In this document: piece by piece, positions 16,337 through 25,943 of the stretch
Position numbering within the stretch: the first letter of the stretch is position 1
Layout of the letters: each line of letters begins with the position of its first letter
Origin: Chitinophagaceae bacterium
GTDB lineage: Bacteria; Bacteroidota; Bacteroidia; Chitinophagales; Chitinophagaceae
Length of the DNA stretch: 64,000 nt
Direction of reading: 5' to 3'
Assembly (NCBI GenBank): GCA_016702745.1
Contig: JADJDJ010000001.1
Location: forward strand, 310,001-374,000
The notes under the pieces: generated by a model
The model's database searches: none
What the model was told of the DNA's origin: nothing
The model's input: only the letters and a program-made list of their open reading frames with translations
Made by a program: the position numbers and the translations under genes

Positions 16337-17606
16337 TCAGTAATTGTATTTATCCTTCCAAAGCTGGCGAAGATATTTTCTTAATTCCTCTTCTCTCGCA
16401 TTTTTTCCGGGATCATATAATTTTTTTCCGGCAATGGCATCGGGCAGGTATTCCTGCGGCGAGAAATTATTTTCATAGTTATGGGAATAAGCATATTCTT
16501 TTCCATAACCCAGGTCCTTCATCAGTTTGGTTGGTGCGTTCCGGATATGCAGGGGTACCGGCAGGTCGCCTGTTCTTTTCACGAGCGACATGGCTTCGCC
16601 GATAGCTGCCACAGCGGCATTACTCTTGGGTGAGGCGGCGAGGTAAGTGGCACATTGGGATAAGATGATGGAAGATTCCGGGAAGCCAATCTTATTCACT
16701 GCATCAAAACAGGCATTGGCCATCACGAGGGCCGTGGGGTTGGCATTGCCAATATCTTCGCTGGAGAGGATCACCAGTCTTCTCGCAATAAATTTTACAT
16801 CCTCCCCGCCTTCAATCATCCGTGCCAGCCAGTACACAGCCGCGTTGGGATCGCTGCCACGGATGGATTTGATAAAGGCAGAGATAATATCATAATGTTG
16901 TTCCCCGCTTTTATCATAGAGCGCAATTCTTTTTTTGCGCCACTTTCATCACTAAGTCATCCGTGATCTCATTTGTTTTTGAACCTGTAAGTGCTTCTGC
17001 CACGATCTCGAGCAGGTTCAGCAGCTTGCGGCCATCCCCACCCGAAATATTTAATAAGGCTTCAGTTTCTTTCAGACTGATTTTTTTCTCCCGCAGAAAA
17101 ATATCTTTCTGCAGAGCGGTCTCCATCAGTTTCACCAAGTCTTCTTTATCCAGCGCTTTCAAAACATAAACCTGGCAACGACTGAGCAGGGCCGCATTTA
17201 CTTCAAAAGAGGGATTTTCGGTGGTGGCACCGATCAGGGTGATGATTCCTTTTTCAACCGCACCCAGTAATGCATCCTGTTGTCCTTTATTAAAGCGATG
17301 GATCTCATCAATGAATAAAACAGCCCCGGTTTTTTCTTTGGCTTCGGCAATCACTTCCCGCACTTCTTTTACACCGGCACTGATGGCACTGAGTTGAAAG
17401 AAGGGAACTTTTAAATGGGTGGCAATAATATTGGCCAGGGTGGTTTTGCCGGTACCGGGTGGTCCCCAGAAAATCATCGAAGGAATCCTCCCCTGTTCGA
17501 TGGCGGTTCGCAGGATACTTCCCTTGCCCACCAAATGTTCCTGGCCGATCATTTCATCCAGGGAATGTGGCCTGATCCGCTCGGCCAGCGGTATATGCTG
17601 GTTCAT
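16337..17606 (-). pseudogene. rarA: replication-associated recombination protein A, broken by one frameshift
   Basis: Two adjoining frames together make a full-length RarA/MgsA (about 423 residues), the AAA+ clamp-loader-like ATPase acting at stalled forks. The upstream part (17606-16914) has Walker A GPPGTGKTT near residues 48-56 and Walker B LFIDEIHRFNK near 97-107. It stops at VAQKKNCAL. The downstream part continues in the +1 frame with IALYDKSGEQHYDIISAF and runs to 16337. The break falls at a run of seven A (minus strand; T run at 16930-16936): one base fewer restores the family sequence. This may be a sequencing indel or a true lesion. Programmed frameshifting of the usual -1 type would not give the right frame. 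Confidence 0.85.
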
Positions 17607-17640
17607 GCGTCCAAGTTAATAAAAAGAGGATGGTCGAAGG

Positions 17641-18498
17641 TCAGTTTACATGTGTACTGAGAAAGGCCATGATCTTGTCGAAGGAGTCAACCATATTGGC
17701 GCCGGTCCAGCCATGACTTTCAGTTGGATAAAATACATATTGATTTGGTACGCCTGCCGTTTGCAACTGATCCCTGAGCATCACCGATTGGGATGGGGCC
17801 ACAACAATATCGGCTCCACCGTGGAGGATGATGGTGGGCGGAGATTGCGCGGTTATGAATGTCATCGGACTTGATTGCTGGTAAAGGGTGGCATGGGTGG
17901 TTGGATTACCGCCGGTTACCTGCATCAGCAATAGTGGGATGAGTGGGTTCGCAGGAAAATTATACATATTGGTCAGCTGGGTGGGACCAAAAAAATCCAC
18001 CACGGCCTTGATCTTTACAGGAGAAGTGTATTTATAGGCCTGTAATAAAGCCAGGTGTCCGCCGGCACTGGCACCCAATAAAACCCAGGTTTCTGAAATC
18101 TTGTATTCATTTCTTTTTGCATAGATAAAATCAAGGGCCGCTTTCACATCATTTTCCTGGGTAGGAAAAAAGTTAGCTGTCCCGTTGGCGAGCCGGTAAT
18201 TAATATTGAAAATGGCATAACCGGGTAGTCTTTTTTTGAGCGTGTCCACATAGGTGGTAAACTCTGATTTATCCCCCTGGGTCCAGGCGCCTCCATGGAT
18301 CATGATCAAAACCTTGGTCGTTGCAGTTGATCTGCCGGCGGGGAGGTAGATATCCATCTTCTGCTGGGGATCGGCAGCATAAGCCACATTGAGTTGGGTC
18401 ACCGCTTCAGTGACGGGGGGCGGGTTATCCGTATTCGTTTCCTTTTGACAGGAAACCAGCAAAAAAGAAAGGAAAAGCATCGGCAGGAGGTATTTCAT
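17641..18498 (-). CDS. alpha/beta-hydrolase esterase lipoprotein
   Basis: This 285-residue protein from the ATG at 18496-18498 has a lipoprotein signal MKYLLPMLFLSFLLVSC, with the lipid-anchoring cysteine at residue 17. The oxyanion motif HGGAW is at 68-72. The nucleophile elbow GASAGG has Ser at about 144, and a C-terminal ESHGW carries the likely catalytic histidine. The fold matches BD-FAE/carboxylesterase-type enzymes that cut acetyl or feruloyl esters. It lies outside the xylan locus proper and no sugar genes adjoin it, so the substrate cannot be deduced. It is the upstream neighbour of rarA on the same strand, 34 bases apart. Confidence 0.75.
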   Translation of the reverse strand: MKYLLPMLFLSFLLVSCQKETNTDNPPPVTEAVTQLNVAYAADPQQKMDIYLPAGRSTATTKVLIMIHGGAWTQGDKSEFTTYVDTLKKRLPGYAIFNINYRLANGTANFFPTQENDVKAALDFIYAKRNEYKISETWVLLGASAGGHLALLQAYKYTSPVKIKAVVDFFGPTQLTNMYNFPANPLIPLLLMQVTGGNPTTHATLYQQSSPMTFITAQSPPTIILHGGADIVVAPSQSVMLRDQLQTAGVPNQYVFYPTESHGWTGANMVDSFDKIMAFLSTHVN

Positions 18499-18717
18499 TC
18501 GGCAAATTTTATTCAAAATACAGAAAATATATACTTTGATGCCTGAAACCAGGCCCAGGTTGCAGGAATGTTAAAACCCGCTCCTGGCCGCTCATATACC
18601 GGGCAGAGGGTATGGGTCAGCCCCATCCGCTGAATTATGTTTACATTGTTATTTGAAAAGGAGGTATAATAAAATAAAGGGGACTGCTTAAACAACCTTT
18701 TTTGATAAATCCTTTTC

Positions 18718-18725
18718 TATATTTG
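18718..18725 (+). promoter_or_regulatory. Bacteroidota-type -7 promoter element
   Basis: TATATTTG matches the TAnnTTTG -7 consensus of the Bacteroidota primary sigma factor exactly and lies 43 bases before the ATG of the secreted protein at 18769. A TTTG at 18701-18704 is closer than the usual -33 spacing, so the upstream element is uncertain. The 270-base gap 18499-18768 holds nothing else recognisable. Confidence 0.5.
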
Positions 18726-18768
18726 GAAATTACAATCTGGACCGCTCATCAAACTTAAAATCAGAAAA

Positions 18769-19212
18769 ATGAAAAAGCACATTCTACTCCTGGCCATCCT
18801 GCTGACTGCCGGCATCGGATTTTCTGCCAACGCTCAGGGTGCAAAACCCAAACTCAAAAAAGAAACCATCGATGCTAAACCTGTGAGCTCAACTGATCCC
18901 AAGGTTGAGAGTTTACAGCGTCCGGTGAATGATAAAAACAAGCCTGCACCTCCCAGCACCTCCAGAGGAGATGTATATGGTGCAGACTACAGTGATGTGG
19001 TGGTTGATAACTGGACCGGTTATTACATCGATATCTATGTAAATGGTAATTACAGAGGTACAGTTTCTCCATACGACAAAAGGGTAACCTGGGCTATTCC
19101 CGGCACCAATACATTGTATGCCAAGGCCGTTTTCAATGATGGCAGTTACCTCTACTGGGGACCGAAAGTTACCGCTACCGGTTATTCCTATACCTGGAAA
19201 CTGAATCCTTAA
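18769..19212 (+). CDS. secreted hypothetical protein
   Basis: This 147-residue protein has a clear signal peptide (MKKHILLLAILLTAGIGFSA, then NAQG). A lysine- and proline-rich linker follows, then a compact tyrosine/tryptophan-rich domain beginning DVVVDNWTGYYIDIYVNGNY. That domain has the look of a small beta-sandwich, with alternating strand patterns and a GTVSPYD turn. I recognise no family. The gene has its own promoter-like element and its own terminator (19229-19268), so it is monocistronic. The secreted caspase-like gene follows just after the terminator; no functional link is evident. Confidence 0.65.
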   Translation: MKKHILLLAILLTAGIGFSANAQGAKPKLKKETIDAKPVSSTDPKVESLQRPVNDKNKPAPPSTSRGDVYGADYSDVVVDNWTGYYIDIYVNGNYRGTVSPYDKRVTWAIPGTNTLYAKAVFNDGSYLYWGPKVTATGYSYTWKLNP

Positions 19213-19228
19213 TTGCTTTAAATCATAC

Positions 19229-19268
19229 TTAAAAGGTTGTTTCCTGCAACGGAAGCAACCTTTTTTCC
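19229..19268 (+). terminator. intrinsic terminator
   Basis: AAAAGGTTG-TTTCC pairs with GGAA-GCAACCTTTT around a short TGCAAC loop and is followed by more T residues. It closes the transcript of the secreted protein at 18769-19212. Confidence 0.8.
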
Positions 19269-19284
19269 TTCATAGCCAGATCAA

Positions 19285-21756
19285 TTGTTAAGAATCGTCA
19301 CCATATTATTGCTATTGTCTTGCTTCTTGCAGAAAGCGCAGGCCCAACCCGACGAAAGGGGAGGAGTGACCCGTGCCGATACGGTGATCGCCGGAGGTAA
19401 AACTTATGCCATCATCATCGGGATCAGCGATTACAAACTGGTGCCCGACCTGCAGTATGCCCATAAAGATGCACAGGCTTTTGAAGATTTCCTGCTTAGT
19501 GATGCCGGAGGAAAAGTGCCAAGGGCGAATGTTGAAACCTTTCTGAATGAGCAGGCGGTACGCAGTAATGTCGGGGATGCGATTTCAGTCATTGCCCGCA
19601 AGGCAAAACCCGGCGACCGGGTCTGGTTCTTTTTTGCCGGTCATGGTGATATGGAAGACCTGACACAGATCGAAAATGGTTTATTGTTATTACATAATAG
19701 TCCGAACGGAAATTATTTCGGGATGAATGATGATGTGCTCGAAATCCTGGACCTGAAAAGATACTTATCACCTCTTGCCCAAAAGGGGATTGAAATGATT
19801 TTTATTGTGGATGCCTGTCACTCCGGTAATCTCAATGGCGGTGTACAGGGAGTACAGCAAACCGCATCTGCCCTGGCATCTTCCTGGGGCAGGGAATATA
19901 AAATTTTATCCTGCCAGCCCAACCAGTTATCCCTGGAAAGTGCCGAATGGGGCGGGGGGCGTGGATTGTTTTCCATTCAGATGGAAGAAGGTATCAAAGG
20001 GCTGGCCGATAACGATAATGATGGCAAGATCACCATGTTTGAATTGCAGAGTTATATCCAGGCCAATGTATCCAAATTCAGTGAGTTCAAACAGATACCG
20101 CTGATTACGGGTGATCTGAGCAAATCATTTTTTAAAGTGAATCCCGGCATTCTGGCTACACTGAAAAAAGAAAAAGCCTTGAATTATCCTCTGCTCGCCA
20201 AAGCCAATGCCAAGGGTATTGAGGATAAGTTTGTGGATTCACTTTCTCCGGAAGGGAAAAAAATATGGTTCTCCTATAAAGAGAATATAAGTAAGATGAA
20301 GCTTATCTGGCCCAGGGATACCAATGCGCTTAGAGATTACCGCTTATTTGCCAAACGTTTTCCGGATAACCAGTTAGTATCCATCATGCGTCGTAACCTG
20401 GCATCGGCGCTGAACAGCAGATTCGACAGTATCGTTTCACCCTTGCTGCGTGGCGAAACCAGTTATTCCACCAGGGATGTCTGCTATTATGCCGCTGTTG
20501 AACTGGACAGTTGTATGAGTCTGCTGGGTGAACAGCATTATATGTTCCAGAATCTCAAAGCCAGGAAACTATACATGAATGCAATGTCCGACACCTGGGC
20601 CCTGGGAGAAAATGAATACAATTATACATGGCGGCCCACAGTAGAGCGGGCAACAAAACTACTCGAAGAATCAGCTGCCCTGGAACCCAATGCATCCTAC
20701 ACATTACAGGCACTTGGTTTACATTATTATTATCTGTACGAATACGAAAAAGCCAATACCGCTTTCTCCAAATACCTGGAACTAAGACCCTATGATATTT
20801 TTGCAAAACAATCGCTGGGAGGTATGTACCTGAAACTGAAACAGTATGAAAAAGCAGAAGCCATCTTCCTGTCGCTTATGGAGAAATTCCCGCAATACAG
20901 TTTCAATTATAAGGCGCAATTGTTTGATATCTATCTAAAATGGGAAAAGAACGGGAAAGTGCTGGAAATGGTAAACAGCATGCTCGCTACACCTGCGGAA
21001 AAACCTTATGGGTTATTTTATAAAGGGCTCTACTTTGCCCGTCAGAATAATCAGGATAGTACCGTTTATTATTACAGGGAAGCGGAGAAAACACTGGGTG
21101 GACAAAACATTCTCTGTGTGAATAATATCGGGCATACTTATTTTGTACATAACCAGATTGATTCGGCCCGCAAGTATTTTGAAAAAGTACTTGAGATTGA
21201 TAGCACTTATACTTTCGGTCACTTCAATATGGGTGTCATTGAAGAAATAGAAGGCAACAGTCAGGCAGCTATTTTCAGTTTCCTGAAAGCCATTCAAAAT
21301 GCACCGGGTACGGTGGAAGGCTATGTGACCAACCTGCCGCTTTACTTTGGTAAAAAATTTGATACTTCAGATAAAACTGCCAGTGAAGATTTTAAGAAGC
21401 AGATGTTTACTTACAATATGCAGTACCTGTCCTATCTCTCCATATTATATGTATATATCCGGGTACCCGGATTGATTGACAGTTCAAGACAGGTGAATTA
21501 TCTGTTTGATCAGATGGCCCAGTACAAACAGCATGATATGCTGACCTGGTACCATAAAGCCTGTTATTTTTCCATGAAGAAAGATAAGAAGCTCGCACTG
21601 GCCAGTTTGTTACAGGCACTTGATCTGGGCTTCGGCAGTTTATACCAGATCAAATACGATCATGACCTTGATTTTATCCGGGATACACCTGAGTTTGCCG
21701 TTATTCTGAAAAAATATTTCCCTGATCAACCGGCAGCTGGCATTAAAAGCCAATAG
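19285..21756 (+). CDS. secreted caspase-like (C14) protease with EF-hand loop and TPR repeats
   Basis: This is an 823-residue protein. The start is a TTG at 19285, because a TAG lies just upstream in frame and the signal peptide MLRIVTILLLLSCFLQKAQA begins there. The caspase-fold domain covers about residues 38-275. AIIIGISDYK opens it, the catalytic His120 is in FFFAGHGD, and Cys178 is in FIVDACHSGN. A canonical 12-residue EF-hand loop (DNDNDGKITMFE) spans 242-253 inside the domain, suggesting calcium binding. From about 440 to 660 there are several tetratricopeptide-like repeats (for example ALGLHYYYLYEYEKANTAFS). The protein is exported, so it should act in the periplasm. The substrate is unknown. 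Its 3' end overlaps the convergent SDR gene by 14 bases. Confidence 0.8.
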   Translation: MLRIVTILLLLSCFLQKAQAQPDERGGVTRADTVIAGGKTYAIIIGISDYKLVPDLQYAHKDAQAFEDFLLSDAGGKVPRANVETFLNEQAVRSNVGDAISVIARKAKPGDRVWFFFAGHGDMEDLTQIENGLLLLHNSPNGNYFGMNDDVLEILDLKRYLSPLAQKGIEMIFIVDACHSGNLNGGVQGVQQTASALASSWGREYKILSCQPNQLSLESAEWGGGRGLFSIQMEEGIKGLADNDNDGKITMFELQSYIQANVSKFSEFKQIPLITGDLSKSFFKVNPGILATLKKEKALNYPLLAKANAKGIEDKFVDSLSPEGKKIWFSYKENISKMKLIWPRDTNALRDYRLFAKRFPDNQLVSIMRRNLASALNSRFDSIVSPLLRGETSYSTRDVCYYAAVELDSCMSLLGEQHYMFQNLKARKLYMNAMSDTWALGENEYNYTWRPTVERATKLLEESAALEPNASYTLQALGLHYYYLYEYEKANTAFSKYLELRPYDIFAKQSLGGMYLKLKQYEKAEAIFLSLMEKFPQYSFNYKAQLFDIYLKWEKNGKVLEMVNSMLATPAEKPYGLFYKGLYFARQNNQDSTVYYYREAEKTLGGQNILCVNNIGHTYFVHNQIDSARKYFEKVLEIDSTYTFGHFNMGVIEEIEGNSQAAIFSFLKAIQNAPGTVEGYVTNLPLYFGKKFDTSDKTASEDFKKQMFTYNMQYLSYLSILYVYIRVPGLIDSSRQVNYLFDQMAQYKQHDMLTWYHKACYFSMKKDKKLALASLLQALDLGFGSLYQIKYDHDLDFIRDTPEFAVILKKYFPDQPAAGIKSQ

Positions 21757-22486
21757 AGTTACCACCATCCACCGGCAACACTACTCCCGTTACATATTTC
21801 GCTCCATCACTTGCCAGGTATAAAGCAGCCTGTCCGATATCTTCCGGTTGGCCCATATGTCCCATCGGGGTTCTTCCAAATACTTTTGCCTTCCTTTCCG
21901 GATCACTATTCAGCGCCGTAGCCGTCATATCCGAATAAATAAATCCGGGAGCAATAGCATTCACCCTGATGCCCTTGGGGGAAAGCTCAACAGCCATGGC
22001 ACGGGTTAATCCGTCAATAGCAGTCTTACTGGCACTGTAGGCAATCACTTTCGGAAGTCCGTATTGCGCAGCCATACTGCTGATATTAATAATACAACCA
22101 CTGTTTCTTTTCAGCATATCCTTTACTACTTCCCGGCTCATGGTAAACACGGCACAGAGATTGGTGCTGATGACGCGTTGGAATTCCTCATCCGTTACTT
22201 CGGTGAATTCTTTTTTCTGATTGATACCCGCATTGTTGACGAGGATATCAATCTGACCAAAATCCTGTACCAGTCCGTTGACAAATTCCGGAATGGAGGC
22301 GAGATTAGTGACATCACAGGTGCGCGCATGACAATCACTGCCCAATGTTTCTTTAGCTTTATTTAATTTGTCCATATCTCTTCCGGCGATGATGGTGGTG
22401 ATGCCGTGTTGTACAAATTGTTGGGCGATGGCAAATCCCAGTCCGGAACCTCCGCCGGTAACCAGGGCGATTTTTTTAGTTGACAT
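21743..22486 (-). CDS. short-chain dehydrogenase/reductase (gluconate 5-dehydrogenase / fructuronate reductase type)
   Basis: This 247-residue cytoplasmic NAD(P)-dependent SDR has TGGGSGLG at 10-17, NNAG near 84-87, and a catalytic triad of Ser137, Tyr150 and Lys154 in SSM and YSASK. It ends in a DGGNSIGF tail. The sequence type is that of gluconate 5-dehydrogenase and 2-deoxy-gluconate dehydrogenases. It lies 11 bases downstream of the GH67 alpha-glucuronidase gene, in the lacI-GH67-SDR unit. The likely role is therefore in uronic-acid breakdown, for instance reducing fructuronate to mannonate, which the UxuA encoded at 37747 would then dehydrate. That role is inferred from context; substrate specificity cannot be read from sequence. 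Confidence 0.8.
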   Translation of the reverse strand: MSTKKIALVTGGGSGLGFAIAQQFVQHGITTIIAGRDMDKLNKAKETLGSDCHARTCDVTNLASIPEFVNGLVQDFGQIDILVNNAGINQKKEFTEVTDEEFQRVISTNLCAVFTMSREVVKDMLKRNSGCIINISSMAAQYGLPKVIAYSASKTAIDGLTRAMAVELSPKGIRVNAIAPGFIYSDMTATALNSDPERKAKVFGRTPMGHMGQPEDIGQAALYLASDGAKYVTGVVLPVDGGNSIGF

Positions 22487-22497
22487 ATTTTCTTGTT

Positions 22498-24654
22498 TTA
22501 ATTCCCCGGGGCATAGGGGAAGCGTAATTTTTTATAATAATCAAGTGTCAGTTCAGGTTGCTCATATCCTGCAGGGATGGGCTGCCGGCTGAATGTTTGA
22601 AAATACAATAAACAGGCATTCCGCCACCATTTGGCTTCCTCCCATTGTATATTCAGTAACATACTTACTGCTTTAAAACGCTGTGCATCCACCCGTTTTT
22701 CCTGCTGACTCCATTCCCTGATCATCCACTTCACACTGTCTGCCCCATTGTAATATCGCTTACAGAGTTCATTCCATAAACTATTCCCGGAAGAAAGTTT
22801 TTGATTCCAGGATACATGATGAAACCAGAGCAGGTATTTTTCATCGCAAGTAGTTGGATTCTCCCACGCTTTTCTGGCTTCGGGATGGTACTGACTGATG
22901 GCATTACTGCCGCTGGCGGTTCTGTTGAATCCGATACCCAGACTGTCGGCCTTATGATAGTAAACCGGATTCCATTCCGGACGGTTGAGATTGCTGACCC
23001 ACGGAGCCGGACCATAATGATGACCGGTACCCATGATATGATGCAGCCCAAGCGGATTCATATAATTGACCATGATCTCGCGGCTGCGGAGCATGATGTT
23101 TTTGGTTGTATGTATAAAGGACGGATCAGCACTATAACTCATCCGCAACCATTCCTCTGCAATTTGTTCACTGCTGATCGAATGATCCCAGGCAAGTCTG
23201 CCCAGTGCATACCAATTGGCTTGTGCAAAAGGATGACCGCACCAATTGATATCATTACCAATATTGGAAACACCGGCCATTCCATTCAGTGTATGCTGAT
23301 CCAGACTTCCATCAATTACTTTGGCTACCGTACTTCCCTTGCCCTTGCTGTAAGTATCAGCATCCAGCACTTCTTTAAAAAGCGGGGCGAGAAAAACCAG
23401 TTGGGTGGCCTGTCCCAGGTATTCCTGTGTTACCTGAAATTCCATCATCAGCGGCGTACGGGGCATGGCGCCAAACAAAGGATGAAAAGGTTCACGGGGC
23501 ATAAAATCAATCGCGCCGTTTTTTACCTGCACCATTACATTATTGCGGAACTGTCCGTCGAGTGGTACAAAATCATCATAAGCCTGTTTGTGGCGATCAA
23601 CCGGATTTTCTGCGGCATAGACAAAGGCCCTCCAGATAACAATTCCTTTATGAGGTTGAACAGCATCCGCCAGCATATTGGCGCCATCGGCATGAGTACG
23701 TTTATAATCCTGCGGCCCGGGTTGTCCTTCACTGTTGGCCTTAACCAGAAAGCCTCCAAAGTCGGGTATCAGGGAATAGATTTCATTGGCTTTCTGCTTC
23801 CACCAGTCTTTTACATCAGGATCCAACGGGTCGGCAGTTTTTAATCCACCCATTTCAATGGGAGCACTGAAGCGGGCAGTTAGATATACCTTAATACCGT
23901 ATGGACGGAACACATCGGCCAGCGCTTTTACTTTTAAAAGATAGGGAGCCGTTAATACCGTGGCATTGGCATTTACATTGGTCAGTACGGTGCCGTTGAT
24001 TCCGATGGAGGCATTAGCCCTGGCATAATCAATATAACGCTGATCAATATAACCGGGCAGGGTATGCCAGTTCCAGAGTGAAAGTCCTGCATAGCCCCGT
24101 TCAACGGAGCGATTGAGATTGTCCCAATGATTCAGCAGTCTTAATTGCAGTTTGGGAACAGAGAGCAGATTCAGTTGTTGAATGGCTTGCTGGTTTTGCA
24201 TCATCCTAAGCAGGTGGAAGACGGCGTAGAGGGAGCCTTTATCTGATTGAGATAAAATTGAGAGTACGGCCTGTTGTTTTTTATTTTTTCCTGCGTAGAG
24301 ATAGAAGCCTTCTGTTCCGGTTTCTTTCAGTCGGGTATTATTATTTTGGGTGATGGCCGTATGGAATCCCGCATCGGTATTGATATAAAGTCCGCTGTTG
24401 CCTGCCATGGCGGCATCAGAATAAAAAACAGGTTGTATGCCCAGCAGGGCCGGGATGGCGATGGACAATTCATTTTTAATGGCGGTAGCGGATGCATTGC
24501 CGGGTTGAATAAAAATCTTTCTGAAATAAGGACGGTAAGCCTGTTGACTGGCTAACGGCAAGGGGCGATAGCGGAGCCATAGTTCATATCCGTTTTCTGC
24601 AACAGCAAGGAGGCCATTGACCAGCAGGAGCGTTGCCAGGAGCAATTTCTTCAT
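22498..24654 (-). CDS. alpha-glucuronidase, GH67
   Basis: This 718-residue enzyme has a Sec signal (MKKLLLATLLLVNGLLAVAE), so it is likely periplasmic. GH67 enzymes remove 4-O-methyl-D-glucuronic acid from the non-reducing-end xylose of xylo-oligosaccharides. Family features visible include RLLNHWDNLN near residues 172-181, RGYAGLSLWNW near 186-196, and the FLVKANSEGQPGP stretch, whose Glu309 is the expected general acid. MEFQVTQEYLG comes later. It is second in the minus-strand lacI-GH67-SDR unit, starting 5 bases after the regulator's stop. A GH115 enzyme in the same locus covers internal substitutions, so the two are complementary. Confidence 0.92.
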   Translation of the reverse strand: MKKLLLATLLLVNGLLAVAENGYELWLRYRPLPLASQQAYRPYFRKIFIQPGNASATAIKNELSIAIPALLGIQPVFYSDAAMAGNSGLYINTDAGFHTAITQNNNTRLKETGTEGFYLYAGKNKKQQAVLSILSQSDKGSLYAVFHLLRMMQNQQAIQQLNLLSVPKLQLRLLNHWDNLNRSVERGYAGLSLWNWHTLPGYIDQRYIDYARANASIGINGTVLTNVNANATVLTAPYLLKVKALADVFRPYGIKVYLTARFSAPIEMGGLKTADPLDPDVKDWWKQKANEIYSLIPDFGGFLVKANSEGQPGPQDYKRTHADGANMLADAVQPHKGIVIWRAFVYAAENPVDRHKQAYDDFVPLDGQFRNNVMVQVKNGAIDFMPREPFHPLFGAMPRTPLMMEFQVTQEYLGQATQLVFLAPLFKEVLDADTYSKGKGSTVAKVIDGSLDQHTLNGMAGVSNIGNDINWCGHPFAQANWYALGRLAWDHSISSEQIAEEWLRMSYSADPSFIHTTKNIMLRSREIMVNYMNPLGLHHIMGTGHHYGPAPWVSNLNRPEWNPVYYHKADSLGIGFNRTASGSNAISQYHPEARKAWENPTTCDEKYLLWFHHVSWNQKLSSGNSLWNELCKRYYNGADSVKWMIREWSQQEKRVDAQRFKAVSMLLNIQWEEAKWWRNACLLYFQTFSRQPIPAGYEQPELTLDYYKKLRFPYAPGN

Positions 24655-24659
24655 AGACT

Positions 24660-25696
24660 TTATTTTGAAGCATCTTTTCGAAGCGAGGATTTCCGGATGA
24701 TCAGGTCGGAGCGGACCACGATGGTATTGGTGGTCTTGATATTGGAGACACCCTGCAGATGACCGATCAGGTTACGGGCAGCGATTTCTCCGAGTTCAAT
24801 ACCGGGATAGTCAATGGTGGTGAGTTGAGGTTCAATAATCTTACTGATGGCATCATTATTAAAACCTACGATGGCAATATCTTCCGGAATGCGGATCCCG
24901 TTTTCTTTCAGGGTGCGCATGCAAACCGCAGCAGAGAAATCATTGGTGATAAAAGCGCCGTCGGGCATGGGTTTCATCTTCATGATTTCAATGGCCGCTT
25001 CCCGGCCGCATTGTTCACTCAGGTCTTTGATCAGTACCAGTTTTTTTTCATAATGGATCCCGTTATCGTAGAGTGCATCGGTATATCCTTTATGACGCTG
25101 GGCGTATACGTTTCTTTTCAGGTTCGCCGTTACCAGTACAATTTTTTTACAACCCTGTTCGATCAGGTGACGGGTAGCCTGGTAACCGCATTTATAATTA
25201 TCAATCACCACCTTGGTGCTTTCGGTATTTTCTTCCACCCGGTCGAAGAAGATCACGGGGATTCCTTTTTCTTCAAAGGGTTCATAATGGGCCAGGTCCT
25301 GGGTATCAAATGCCAGGGAGGCAATCAGTCCGTCCACTCTTTTATGAAAAAGGTTGGAGGCATTGGCTCTTTCTTTCCCGGCGCTTTCGGAGGAGTGGGC
25401 GATAATCAGATCATATCCGCCTCGGTCGTTACTTTTTCAATACCGGCCAGCACGGAAGTGATAAAGTTGGAATTCAATTCATGCACGATCACACCGATCG
25501 TATTGGTGGTTTGTTTGCGCAGACTGCTGGCAAATGTATTATGGCGGTAACCGAGTTCCCGGGCCGCTTCCTGAACCCTTTTCTTGGTATTCTTATTAAT
25601 GGCTGGATGGTCCTGCAGGGCCCGGCTGACCGTAGCGGAGGAGAGGGCCAGTTTTTGGGCGATATCATATATAGTAACGTCTTTTTTGGTCTTCAT
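24660..25696 (-). pseudogene. LacI-family transcriptional regulator, broken by one frameshift
   Basis: The N-terminal frame (25696-25406) carries a classic LacI helix-turn-helix (TIYDIAQKLALSSATVSRAL) and the hinge LGYRHNTFASSLRKQ. It ends prematurely after TTEADMI. The rest of the sugar-binding domain continues in another frame from YDLIIAHSSES through RVDGLIASLAF and PVIFFDRV to about 24660. Adding one base at about 25417 (GGCGGA to GGCGGGA, minus strand) restores EAGYDLII and a normal protein of about 345 residues. It is first in the operon with GH67 and SDR and divergent from susC. Palindromic operator candidates lie at its own start and before susC, so it is probably the local repressor. 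A sequencing indel is possible. Confidence 0.85.
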
Positions 25697-25698
25697 AC

Positions 25699-25712
25699 TG
25701 CAATCGGTTACA
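25699..25712. promoter_or_regulatory. candidate LacI-type operator at the lacI start
   Basis: TGCAATCGGTTACA lies 2 bases upstream of the lacI ATG (25694-25696). It matches the core of the second site (TGCAATCGGTTGCA at 25905-25918) at 13 of 14 positions. Position and symmetry suggest autoregulation. Confidence 0.6.
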
Positions 25713-25902
25713 TCGTTTTTAGGTCATTTTGGGCTACTATAAATGTAGGTAAAATGCCTGATAATCAAAAGGCTTTATTCTGATTTGCGGTTTTTCATAG
25801 GGGGAATTCAGGCGCATCAGGTTAACCTGAATCCGGCCTTCAGGAAGCACTGAAACCTGTCAGGTCGGGAATTATGCAGAAAATGGCTGTGGAATAAAAA
25901 TT

Positions 25903-25920
25903 ATTGCAATCGGTTGCAAT
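25903..25920. promoter_or_regulatory. candidate LacI-type operator overlapping the susC promoter
   Basis: ATTGCAA-TCGG-TTGCAAT is a perfect inverted repeat around a 4-base centre, of the LacI-family type (core GCAATCGGTTGC). It overlaps the presumed -33 region of the susC promoter, so binding would block transcription of susCD. Confidence 0.65.
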
Positions 25921-25935
25921 TTTAAAATATTCTCC

Positions 25936-25943
25936 TATATTCG
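25936..25943 (+). promoter_or_regulatory. candidate susC promoter -7 element
   Basis: TATATTCG resembles TAnnTTTG with one mismatch. A TTGC at 25914-25917 lies 18 bases upstream in the -33 position and inside the operator. Transcription would begin near 25950, giving a leader of about 185 bases before the chosen susC start. The 440-base gap 25697-26136 holds these sites and otherwise nothing recognised. Confidence 0.45.

Noticed and set aside
16914..16940. Programmed -1 frameshift in rarA at an A AAA AAG slippery heptamer
   Set aside because: The heptamer is present in the right register, but the downstream RarA sequence lies in the +1 frame, so a -1 slip would not join the two halves.
22801..23844. 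347-codon plus-strand frame antisense to the GH67 gene
   Set aside because: The minus strand encodes a clear GH67 with catalytic motifs. The antisense peptide has no recognisable domain and no start context.
24759..25550. 263-codon plus-strand frame antisense to the LacI gene
   Set aside because: It is a shadow of the regulator's coding sequence, and the LacI motifs on the minus strand are unambiguous across its break.
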